A stretch of DNA of 64,000 bases from an uncultured Clostridia bacterium (GTDB taxonomy: Bacteria; Bacillota; Clostridia; TANB77; CAG-508). Made by a program: the position numbers and the translations under genes. How positions within the stretch are numbered: the first letter of the stretch is position 1; each line of letters opens with the position of its first letter. The stretch lies in NCBI GenBank assembly GCA_934120395.1, contig CAKOTZ010000008.1, positions 1 through 64,000 on the forward strand. Direction: 5' to 3'. Of the stretch, positions 1-7,027 are shown piece by piece. The notes under the pieces are model-generated. The model did not search any database. It was not told the origin of the DNA and saw nothing but the letters and a program-made list of their open reading frames with translations.

Positions 1-123
1 TTACCAAAATCAATAATATATGTAATTTTATTTATGTCTTTGGTACTTATAATATCTTTAGTGTTATCATCTATAAGTAGTTTAAAAAAGAACCCAAAGG
101 AATTGTTAATTGATACAAAGTAG
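1..123 (+). CDS. C-terminal end of a membrane protein, FtsX-like permease (partial)
   Basis: Frame 1 is open from the first base to TAG at 121-123, giving 40 residues. They contain one hydrophobic segment (YVILFMSLVLIISLVLSS) followed by a short basic tail ending KKNPKELLIDTK. A last transmembrane helix followed by a K/D-P-x-E-L-L tail is typical of FtsX/MacB-type ABC permeases. Family assignment rests on this tail only. The rest of the gene lies outside the window. Confidence 0.45.
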   Translation, partial: LPKSIIYVILFMSLVLIISLVLSSISSLKKNPKELLIDTK

Positions 124-183
124 ATGACATAGTTTACAGATAATTAAATAATAAATAGTGTAAAAGCTAATAAGGATTTAGTT

Positions 184-291
184 ATGAATAAAGAAGAAAT
201 AATAAAATATTGTTTAACATTAGAAAATACATATAAGGATTGTCCTTTTCCAGATGATTTTGAATCTGTAACGATATTTGCATTGTACTGA
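184..291 (+). pseudogene. MmcQ/YjbR-family N-terminal remnant
   Basis: ATG at 184 opens a 35-codon ORF (MNKEEIIKYCLTLENTYKDC..., then PFPDDFESVT) ending in TGA at 289. The pattern of an acidic start, C-L-x-L and P-F-x-D-D-F-E-x-V matches the N-terminus of MmcQ/YjbR-like proteins, normally about 110-120 residues. Nothing downstream in any frame continues the fold before the DUF368 gene. I read it as a gene fragment left by deletion. It could also be an expressed micro-ORF, which I think is less likely. Confidence 0.5.
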
Positions 292-341
292 TATGTATTA
301 TTATTCAAAGGATTTAAGGAAAAAATGAAAGGAAGAAAAAG

Positions 342-1226
342 ATGAAGGATTTTCTAAAAAATGCAATGAGAGGACTATCAATGGCACTAGCAGATAGTGT
401 ACCAGGAGTATCAGGAGGAACAGTGGCATTTATATTGGGATTTTATGACAAATTTATAAATTCATTAAATACGTTAATTAGCAAAACAGGAGAAAAGAAA
501 GAAGCCATCCAATTTATTATCAAATTAGGAATTGGATGGATTATAGGAATGGCAACAGCATCACTAATATTGTCAAGCCTATTCGAAACACATATATACC
601 AAGTAAGTTCACTATTTATTGGATTTATTATTTTTGCAATTCCTTTAATAATAAAGGAAGAAAAAGAAACCGTAAAGGGTAAATACAAAAATTTAATATT
701 TACAATTCTAGGTATAGTTGTAGTATCTGCAATAACATATTTTAATCCACAAACAGGAAGTGGTGCAAATGTAGATATAACTAATTTAAATTTAGGATTA
801 GCTTTATATGTATTTGTAGCAGGAATGGTAGCAATATCTGCAATGATACTACCAGGAATTTCAGGCTCAACGTTATTGTTAATTTTTGGATTATATATGC
901 CAATAATAACAGGGATTAAGGAAACGTTACACCTTAATCTAGCATACATACCAGTGTTATTTGTATTTGGCTTGGGAGTTATTGCAGGAATTGCACTTAT
1001 TATAAAGGCAGTAAAAAAAGCTTTAGAAAAATATAGAACTCAAACAATTTATTTAATAATAGGACTAATGATAGGCTCAATATATGCAATAATAATGGGG
1101 GCTACAACACTAAAAGAACCACAAGCTCCACTATCTTTGGAAACATTAAATATTGTTTGTTTTGCAATTGGTGGATTAATAATTGGTGCAATGGAATTTA
1201 TAAAAAGAAAATTAGAAAATAAATAA
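342..1226 (+). CDS. DUF368 membrane protein (PopT-type undecaprenyl-phosphate translocase family)
   Basis: A 294-residue polytopic membrane protein with about eight or nine hydrophobic segments. The diagnostic DUF368 signature lies near the N-terminus (residues 10-25, MALADSVPGVSGGTVAF), and a second inverted-repeat-like copy (MILPGISGSTLLL) lies near residues 168-180. DUF368 proteins have been implicated in recycling the lipid carrier undecaprenyl phosphate across the cytoplasmic membrane (the PopT family). The role here follows from family membership. The ATG follows GGAAG within a purine-rich stretch. The gene stands alone between gene debris and an MBL-fold gene. Confidence 0.85.
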   Translation: MKDFLKNAMRGLSMALADSVPGVSGGTVAFILGFYDKFINSLNTLISKTGEKKEAIQFIIKLGIGWIIGMATASLILSSLFETHIYQVSSLFIGFIIFAIPLIIKEEKETVKGKYKNLIFTILGIVVVSAITYFNPQTGSGANVDITNLNLGLALYVFVAGMVAISAMILPGISGSTLLLIFGLYMPIITGIKETLHLNLAYIPVLFVFGLGVIAGIALIIKAVKKALEKYRTQTIYLIIGLMIGSIYAIIMGATTLKEPQAPLSLETLNIVCFAIGGLIIGAMEFIKRKLENK

Positions 1227-1339
1227 CAAGAAATTAATAAAAAAATGGGTAATTGTGGAAATTTTGCAATAAATATGATATAGTAATAAAAGGTATTTTA
1301 ATATACTAAAATTCAAAAGAAAAAATAAGGAGAATAAAA

Positions 1340-1972
1340 ATGTTAGAGAATGTTGAGGTTTTATATCATAGTAGTGTAAAAATAAAAGATGAAAAGGTTA
1401 TTTATATTGATCCATTTAAGATAAATAAGTCTTATAATGATGCCGATATAATTTTTATAACACATGACCATTATGATCACTATTCTGAAGAAGATATAGA
1501 TAAAATAATTAAAACTAATACAACAATAGTAGTACCAGACGAATTACTTACGAAACTGTTGAAAAAAGGAATAAAAAGAGAGTTAATTCTTGTTGTGGAG
1601 CCAGAAAAAGAATATTTGGTACAAGGAGTAAAATTTAAAACAATACCTGCATACAATACAAACAAGCAGTTTCATCCAAAAGAAAATGGTTGGGTTGGAT
1701 ATGTTATAGAAAGTAAAGGAATTAAGTATTACTTTGCAGGTGATACAGATATTACGACAGAAAATAAAAAAGTAAAATGTGATGTTGCATTTGTTCCAGT
1801 AGGCGGAACGTATACAATGGATTTTAAAGAAGCGGCACAATTAGTTAATGAAATAAAGCCTAAAGTGGCAGTACCTATTCATTATGGAAGTATAGTTGGA
1901 GAAAATCAGGATGCAACAGACTTTATTAAATTATTGCACCCAACAACTAAGGGAATTATTTTAATGAAGTGA
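1340..1972 (+). CDS. MBL-fold metal-dependent hydrolase, UlaG-like
   Basis: A 210-residue metallo-beta-lactamase fold protein. The metal-binding motif T-H-D-H-Y-D-H-Y sits near residues 41-48, followed by GDTD (134-137) and a C-terminal PIHYG (178-182) that supplies the last ligand. These are the ligands of the UlaG/UPF0173-like branch, so a cytosolic phosphoesterase or lactonase is likely. The substrate cannot be told. GGAG lies a few bases before the ATG. The stop codon abuts a remnant of a short-chain dehydrogenase, so the downstream neighbourhood has been rearranged. Confidence 0.85.
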   Translation: MLENVEVLYHSSVKIKDEKVIYIDPFKINKSYNDADIIFITHDHYDHYSEEDIDKIIKTNTTIVVPDELLTKLLKKGIKRELILVVEPEKEYLVQGVKFKTIPAYNTNKQFHPKENGWVGYVIESKGIKYYFAGDTDITTENKKVKCDVAFVPVGGTYTMDFKEAAQLVNEIKPKVAVPIHYGSIVGENQDATDFIKLLHPTTKGIILMK

Positions 1973-2129
1973 AAAATTTGCACTTGCTAAAAAAGCTTAC
2001 AAGGCCATGATGCAAAATAAAGCTGTATATGTTGTAGGCTTGCAAAATAAGGTGTTAACATTTATGACAAGATTTGGATCACTAAAATTAAGCAGAAGAA
2101 TAGCAAAAAATAAACATAGGAGATGCAAA
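1971..2129 (+). pseudogene. C-terminal remnant of a short-chain dehydrogenase
   Basis: Immediately after the MBL stop, the frame later used by the TetR gene translates as EKFALAKKAYKAMMQNKAVY followed by VVGLQNKVLTFMTRFGSLKL and SRRIAKNK. This is the typical C-terminus of classical SDRs of the DltE/YqjQ type (V/A-A-K-x-A-Y-K-A-M-x-x-K-x-V-x-x-G-x-x-N-K...). There is no SDR N-terminus, NAD-binding motif or start codon upstream. I infer that the body of an SDR gene was deleted, leaving its tail fused in frame to the leader of the TetR gene. Confidence 0.6.
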
Positions 2130-2684
2130 ATGTCAAACATTACCAAAAGAGCATTAGCACAATCACTAAAAAAAATTATGCTAATAAAAGAATTGGATAA
2201 AATAACAATAACGGATATAACAAATGATTGCGGTATGAACAGACAAACTTTTTATTATCATTTCAAAGATATATATGATTTGCTTGAATGGATTTTTGCA
2301 AATGAAGTAATTGATAAAGTAGAAAAAGAAACTACTATAGAAAATTGGCAGGAGAATTTTAAGTATGTTTTAGATTATATGTTGCAAAATAAAAGAATTG
2401 TTATAAAAATATATAATTCATTAAAGAGAAAGACACTATTAGATTTTCTTTTTAAGCAATACAATAACATATTTATACAGATAATAGAAAACCTTGCTAA
2501 AAACTATAACATAACACAAGAAAATAAGGTTTTTATTGCTAATTTCTATAAATATGGTTTCGCAGGGATAATAGAAAATTGGATAAATACAGAAATGAAA
2601 GAAGAACCAAATAATATAATAAGTAAATTAGATGTTATGATATCTGGTAGTTTTGAAGAGGCGGTCAAAAAAATGTCAACCTAA
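2130..2684 (+). CDS. TetR/AcrR-family transcriptional regulator (DhaS-like C-terminus)
   Basis: 184 residues from the ATG at 2130, which has AGGAG seven bases upstream. A longer in-frame start at 2007 would add the SDR-remnant sequence and is rejected. The N-terminal helix-turn-helix reads KRALAQSLKKIML...ITITDITNDCGMNRQTFYYHF (about residues 6-46), a classic TetR_N domain. The C-terminal ligand domain resembles the TetR_C_8/DhaS group. The downstream intergenic region carries repeated ACAAATTTGT half-sites over a promoter, so it probably controls the oleate hydratase gene and may respond to a fatty acid. Confidence 0.85.
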   Translation: MSNITKRALAQSLKKIMLIKELDKITITDITNDCGMNRQTFYYHFKDIYDLLEWIFANEVIDKVEKETTIENWQENFKYVLDYMLQNKRIVIKIYNSLKRKTLLDFLFKQYNNIFIQIIENLAKNYNITQENKVFIANFYKYGFAGIIENWINTEMKEEPNNIISKLDVMISGSFEEAVKKMST

Positions 2685-2713
2685 TTAGACAAAAAACATA
2701 TTATGACAAAAAA

Positions 2714-2767
2714 ACATACAAATTTACAAATTTGTTTATTGAAATCTGAAATTTGTATGTATAGTAT
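2714..2767 (+). promoter_or_regulatory. Promoter with overlapping palindromic operators upstream of oleate hydratase
   Basis: A perfect 12-bp inverted repeat (ACATACAAATTT at 2714-2725, its reverse complement at 2749-2760) encloses a second perfect 10-bp palindrome, ACAAATTTGT (2726-2735). A -35-like TTGAAA (2739-2744) and a -10-like TAGTAT (2762-2767), 17 bp apart, lie in and beside the right arm. Operators over a promoter fit repression by the adjacent TetR protein. The binding itself is inferred. Confidence 0.6.
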
Positions 2768-2801
2768 ATGGATACATAGTAAATAAGGAGGTTGATAAAC
2801 T

Positions 2802-4592
2802 ATGTATTATAGTAGTGGAAATTATGAAGCTTTTGTAAGACCAAAAAAGCCAGTAGATGTAGATAAAAAATCTGCATATATAGTAGGTTCGGGATTAGCT
2901 GCCTTGTCTGCAGCATGCTTTTTAGTAAGAGATGGACAAATGCAAGGGAAAAATATTCACGTTTTAGAAAAAGATTCTATACCAGGTGGTGCTTGTGATG
3001 GATATCTTTACGATGGACTTGGATATGTAATGCGTGGTGGAAGAGAAATGGACAATCACTTTGAATGTATGTGGGACTTATTCCATTCAATTCCATCAAT
3101 TGAAACTGAAGGTGTAAGCGTTTTAGATGAATATTATTGGTTAAATAAAGAGGATCCAAATTATTCATTAATGAGAGCTACAATGAATCGAGGCGAAGAT
3201 GCGCATACAGATAGAAAATTTGGTGTGTCTGATAAGGGTGCAATGGAAATAATGAAATTGTTTTTTACACCAGATGAGCAATTATATGATAAAAAAATAA
3301 CTGACTTCTTTTCAGATGAAGTATTAAATTCAAACTTCTGGTTATATTGGAGAACAATGTTTGCATTTGAAAATTGGCATAGTGCCTTGGAAATGAAATT
3401 ATATATAAAAAGATATATACATCATATTGGAGGATTACCAGACTTCACAGCATTAAGATTTACAAAATATAATCAATATGAATCAATGATATTACCAATG
3501 ATTGAATACTTGAAAAAACATGATGTACAATTCCATTATGGAACAAAGGTTGAAAATGTAGAATTTGAAATAAGTGATTACAAAAAAGTTGCCAAAAATA
3601 TAATAATTACTAAAGATGGAGAAGAATCAAGTATTGGTTTAACTGAAAATGATTTAGTATTTATAACAAATGGAGGCTGTGTAGAAAATTCTAGTATGGG
3701 TAGTCAAAACACTCCAGCAGAAATGAATACAGAAATTAAACCTGGAGGTGGCTGGGATTTATGGCGTAAAATTGCTGCTCAAGATTCAGAATTTGGTAAT
3801 CCAGACAAATTCTGTTCAGACCCAGAATTAACAAATTGGATGAGTGCTACAGTTACTACACTTGACGATAGAATTCCACCTTATGTTGAAAAAATATGTA
3901 AGAGAGACCCATTTAGCGGAAAGGTTGTTACGGGTGGTATTGTTACAGTTAAGGATTCAAATTGGTTATTAAGTTGGACATTTAACCGTCAACCACAATT
4001 TAGAAGTCAACCTAAAAATCAACTAGTGGGTTGGATTTATGGTTTATTTAGTAATGTACATGGAAATTACGTTAAAAAGCCAATGAGAGATTGTACTGGT
4101 AAAGAAATTTGTATGGAATGGTTATACCATTTAGGCGTGCCAGAAAATCAAATAGAAGATATGGCTGAAAATAGTGCAAACACAATACCAGTAATGATGC
4201 CTTATATTGATGCTTTCTTTATGCCTAGAAATGGAACAGATAGACCAAAGGTTGTTCCAAAGCAAGCAGTAAATTTTGCATTTTTGGGTCAATTTGCAGA
4301 AACAGAAAGAGATACTATATTTACAACTGAGTATTCAATAAGAACAGCTATGGTTGCGGTATATACTTTATTAGATATAGACCGTGGTGTGCCAGAAGTT
4401 TGGGGAAGTACGTATGATATTAGAGACTTATTAAATGCAACAGTAAAATTAAGAGACGGAAAACCAATAACTGAAATGGAATTAGGATTAAAAGAGAAAA
4501 TTGCATTAAAAGAAGTACTAAAACAAATAAGAGGAACAGATATAGAAAAAATTCTTAAGGAATATCATGTAATTAAAGATAACGATATTTAA
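2802..4592 (+). CDS. ohyA: Oleate hydratase (MCRA family, FAD-dependent)
   Basis: 596 residues, close to the family norm of about 590. The N-terminal FAD-binding motif is YIVGSGLAALSAA (residues 27-39), followed by EKDSIPGGACDG and the nucleotide loop RGGREMDNHFEC (about 73-84) that is characteristic of myosin-cross-reactive-antigen proteins. The enzyme adds water across the cis-9 double bond of oleic or linoleic acid to give 10-hydroxy fatty acids, a detoxification reaction of gut Firmicutes. AAGGAGG precedes the ATG. It is monocistronic, with a palindromic operator upstream and a TetR gene beside it. Confidence 0.95.
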   Translation: MYYSSGNYEAFVRPKKPVDVDKKSAYIVGSGLAALSAACFLVRDGQMQGKNIHVLEKDSIPGGACDGYLYDGLGYVMRGGREMDNHFECMWDLFHSIPSIETEGVSVLDEYYWLNKEDPNYSLMRATMNRGEDAHTDRKFGVSDKGAMEIMKLFFTPDEQLYDKKITDFFSDEVLNSNFWLYWRTMFAFENWHSALEMKLYIKRYIHHIGGLPDFTALRFTKYNQYESMILPMIEYLKKHDVQFHYGTKVENVEFEISDYKKVAKNIIITKDGEESSIGLTENDLVFITNGGCVENSSMGSQNTPAEMNTEIKPGGGWDLWRKIAAQDSEFGNPDKFCSDPELTNWMSATVTTLDDRIPPYVEKICKRDPFSGKVVTGGIVTVKDSNWLLSWTFNRQPQFRSQPKNQLVGWIYGLFSNVHGNYVKKPMRDCTGKEICMEWLYHLGVPENQIEDMAENSANTIPVMMPYIDAFFMPRNGTDRPKVVPKQAVNFAFLGQFAETERDTIFTTEYSIRTAMVAVYTLLDIDRGVPEVWGSTYDIRDLLNATVKLRDGKPITEMELGLKEKIALKEVLKQIRGTDIEKILKEYHVIKDNDI

Positions 4593-4610
4593 TCTTATAG
4601 CCTCCTAGTC

Positions 4611-4639
4611 TTGAAAATAAAAAAATGGTATAGTATAAT
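4611..4639 (+). promoter_or_regulatory. Sigma-A-type promoter for the kinase-like gene
   Basis: TTGAAA (4611-4616), a 17-bp spacer and TATAAT (4634-4639) give a near-consensus promoter. Transcription should begin near 4646. The in-frame TTG at 4611 that would lengthen the following protein is therefore the -35 box, which supports the ATG at 4680 as the start. Confidence 0.75.
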
Positions 4640-4679
4640 AACAATATCATTTTTTTACATAAAGATAGGAGGCATAATT

Positions 4680-5264
4680 ATGTTTATATCAAAACCTTTT
4701 ATGATTGAATTTTCAGGAACACCAGAAGCGGGAAAAACTACAACAATTTACAAGCTGGCAAATATGTTACGGAATGAGAATTATAATGTAGAGGTTTTAA
4801 GGGAATCTGCAGAATTGTTACCAGCTGAAATACCTAAGGGAACATTTGAAGCTAATATGTGGATGCACTTAACAACGCAAGCGGGAATATTGAGGGCTGT
4901 TTATTCAAAAGCAAATATTGTTCTTATTGATAGAGGGCTTATTGATAGTGAATTTTATGGACAAAAGTATTTAACTGAAAAAACTTGTTCAAAAACTCAA
5001 TACGATAAATTTAAGAATATGTTTTTGAAAGAATTAATGCCGGATTTATTTATTGCAATGATGGTAACGCCAGAAGAGGCAATTAAACGCAGAGGCGGAG
5101 AAGGAAAATTGGTAAACAAGAAATATATTCAAATGTATAATAAATTATATTTGGGTTTCTTTAGTAAAATTGAAACACCAAAAGAATTGATTATTACAAA
5201 TAAACTTTTGCCATGTGAGATGAGTAAAAAAGTATTGGATGTTATTTCTAAATATTTGCCATGA
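4680..5264 (+). CDS. P-loop nucleotide/deoxynucleoside-kinase-like ATPase
   Basis: 194 residues from the ATG at 4680, behind AGGAGG. A Walker A motif, GTPEAGKTTT, lies at residues 11-20, and a DRGLID motif near residues 83-88 resembles the lid/substrate region of thymidylate and deoxynucleoside kinases (AAA_33-like). The closest description is a thymidylate-kinase-like NTPase of unknown substrate. It carries one in-frame CGG codon (4770-4772, in ANMLRNEN) that must be read as a normal sense codon, because both flanks stay in frame. That is unlike most CGG codons in this window. Confidence 0.7.
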   Translation: MFISKPFMIEFSGTPEAGKTTTIYKLANMLRNENYNVEVLRESAELLPAEIPKGTFEANMWMHLTTQAGILRAVYSKANIVLIDRGLIDSEFYGQKYLTEKTCSKTQYDKFKNMFLKELMPDLFIAMMVTPEEAIKRRGGEGKLVNKKYIQMYNKLYLGFFSKIETPKELIITNKLLPCEMSKKVLDVISKYLP

Positions 5265-5277
5265 AATTAAGAAAAGT

Positions 5278-5310
5278 AGCACAAAAGCATAAATGCTTTG
5301 TGCTATTTTT
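5278..5310 (+). terminator. Rho-independent terminator
   Basis: AGCACAAAAGCAT and ATGCTTTGTGCT form a 12-bp stem followed by a T run at 5305-5310. It ends the kinase-like gene and overlaps a rejected upstream TTG start of the next gene. Confidence 0.8.
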
Positions 5311-5331
5311 CAGAAAATAAAGGAGTGTTTT

Positions 5332-5832
5332 ATGAAAAAGTTTGTAGAAAAAATAAAAAAAATATGCGAAGGAAATAAAAAGGTTGCTATGTTTATAGAT
5401 ATGGATGGAACAATTAATGAATATGAAGTGTATTCAGAAAGTAATGTAGCGAAGCAAATGGAAGATAATTACAGCAAAGTGGAACCTGTTATGCCAATAA
5501 TTGAGGTGCTAAAAGAAATAAATAATATTAAAAATTTAGATTTATATATATTATCATTATCAAAAACGAATAAAATATCAGATGAAAAGGATATTTGGTT
5601 AAATAAATATATTGATTTTGTTCCAAAAGAAAATAGAATTGTACTTACGAAAGAAAATGGCGGATATAGTAGCGAAAACAGAGACATTATTAAAGCACTA
5701 AAGATGCAAGAAAAATTGGATGAGTATGACCGTGTAATTTTGCTAGACGACGACCATAAAATTTTGAAAAAAGTAGGAGAGATATTAGGAGATAAGGCAA
5801 ATGCTTTTCATATTACATCAGCACTTATATAA
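5332..5832 (+). CDS. HAD-superfamily hydrolase-like protein
   Basis: 166 residues from the ATG at 5332 with AAAGGAG upstream; an earlier TTG falls inside the preceding terminator. HAD motif I is FIDMDGTINEY (about residues 19-29), motif II is ILSLSKT (about 76-82) and the acidic motif IV is VILLDDDH (about 134-141). A basic lysine-rich N-terminus precedes motif I. Family members are phosphatases, often 5'-nucleotidase-like. The substrate is unknown. The neighbour upstream is a nucleotide-kinase-like protein, so a role in nucleotide metabolism is possible but not shown. Confidence 0.7.
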   Translation: MKKFVEKIKKICEGNKKVAMFIDMDGTINEYEVYSESNVAKQMEDNYSKVEPVMPIIEVLKEINNIKNLDLYILSLSKTNKISDEKDIWLNKYIDFVPKENRIVLTKENGGYSSENRDIIKALKMQEKLDEYDRVILLDDDHKILKKVGEILGDKANAFHITSALI

Positions 5833-5848
5833 AATAAATTAAAAAAAT

Positions 5849-5882
5849 AAAAAGAAGTAAATATGATATTTTCTTCTTTTTT
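5849..5882 (+). terminator. Rho-independent terminator
   Basis: AAAAGAAG and CTTCTTTTTT flank a short AT-rich loop just after the HAD gene. The T tract ends near 5882. Confidence 0.65.
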
Positions 5883-5950
5883 ATGGAAAAATAATAGTAT
5901 TTATGATAGTATATGAATGGAATAGGTTTCAAATAAAAATGGAGGGAAAT

Positions 5951-6649
5951 ATGAAAACATTAATAATAATACCTGCCTATAATGAAGAAGGGGCTATATT
6001 AAACACAATAGAAAATTTAAAAAGAAATAATGAAAATGTAGATTATATTATTATAGATGACTGTTCAAAGGATAGTACATTGAAAATATGTAGGGAAAAC
6101 AATTTAAATGTAATTCATTTGCCAGTAAATTTGGGAATAGGAGGAGCTGTCCAAACAGGATATAAATATGCATATGAAAATGACTATGATATAGCAATAC
6201 AAATGGATGCTGATGGACAACACGATGCAAAATATATTAAAGAACTAGTAGCTAAAATTGAAGAAGGATATGATTTGGTAATAGGTTCGAGATTTATTGA
6301 GAAACAAGGTTTTCAATCAACTTTTGTTAGAAGAATGGGAATTAATTTATATTCTTTTATAATAAAGCTTTTTACAGGAAAAATAATAAAGGATACAACA
6401 TCAGGATATAGAGCTGTAAATAGAAGAATAATTAAAATGTTTGCTAGAAATTATCCTGTAGATTATCCAGAACCTGAAACAAATGCTTACATAGCTAAAA
6501 ATAATTTTAAAGTTGCAGAAATACCAATGGAAATGAAAAGTAGAGATACAGGAACATCTTCTATAACACCTATAAAATCAATTTATTATGCTGCTAAAGT
6601 GGGACTAGCTGTAATGCTAGCTTGCATTTTTAAAAATGAGGAGGTATAG
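5951..6649 (+). CDS. Family 2 glycosyltransferase, dolichol-phosphate-mannose-synthase-like
   Basis: 232 residues from the ATG at 5951 behind GGAGGG. The GT-A fold is evident: IIPAYNEEGAI at the N-terminus, IIDDCSKDS, then QMDADGQHD (about residues 78-86), which holds the metal-binding D-x-D region, and SGYRAVNR. It lacks the C-terminal membrane helices found in longer family members. It forms an operon with DUF2304 and DUF2142 membrane proteins, a frequent trio in Gram-positive surface-glycan loci. The acceptor is likely a polyprenyl phosphate. Confidence 0.85.
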   Translation: MKTLIIIPAYNEEGAILNTIENLKRNNENVDYIIIDDCSKDSTLKICRENNLNVIHLPVNLGIGGAVQTGYKYAYENDYDIAIQMDADGQHDAKYIKELVAKIEEGYDLVIGSRFIEKQGFQSTFVRRMGINLYSFIIKLFTGKIIKDTTSGYRAVNRRIIKMFARNYPVDYPEPETNAYIAKNNFKVAEIPMEMKSRDTGTSSITPIKSIYYAAKVGLAVMLACIFKNEEV

Positions 6650-6652
6650 GTA

Positions 6653-7027
6653 ATGAATATAGTATTACAATTAACGTTAATAATAGCTACAATTTTGTTT
6701 TGTATTTTTATATTAGCTGTAACAAGAAAAAAGAAATTAGCATATAAATACACTTTACTATGGTTAAGCTTTGGTGCAATTACCTTATTATGTGCAATTT
6801 TCCCAGAAATTACAAAATGGATATCTAGTGTGATTCATATTGCAGAGCCAACAAATGCTATATTTTTAGTATATATATTTTTACTAATTGTCATAATATT
6901 CTATATTAGTATTGCATTTTCAAAATTACATGAAAAAGTAACGGCTTTAGTACAAGATAATGCCATGTTAGCACGTAGAATAGAAAAATTAGAAAAACAA
7001 ATGGGAGAAAGTCAAAGAGATGAGTAA
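6653..7027 (+). CDS. DUF2304 small membrane protein
   Basis: 124 residues with three hydrophobic helices (about 1-22, 30-50, 67-90), then a cytosolic coiled coil (KLHEKVTALVQDNAMLARRI, about 92-111). This arrangement matches DUF2304, which is almost always encoded beside a GT2 enzyme and large glycan membrane proteins. The start is 3 bp after the upstream stop and its end overlaps the next gene by 8 bp, so the three are translationally coupled. The exact function is unknown. It is probably a partner of the glycosyltransferase. Confidence 0.8.
   Translation: MNIVLQLTLIIATILFCIFILAVTRKKKLAYKYTLLWLSFGAITLLCAIFPEITKWISSVIHIAEPTNAIFLVYIFLLIVIIFYISIAFSKLHEKVTALVQDNAMLARRIEKLEKQMGESQRDE

Noticed and set aside
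4600..4673. GCCTCCTA (4600-4607) is complementary to TAGGAGGC (4666-4673), which suggested an SD-masking hairpin.
   Set aside because: A near-consensus promoter (4611-4639) lies between the arms, so the left arm is upstream of the transcription start and not in the mRNA.
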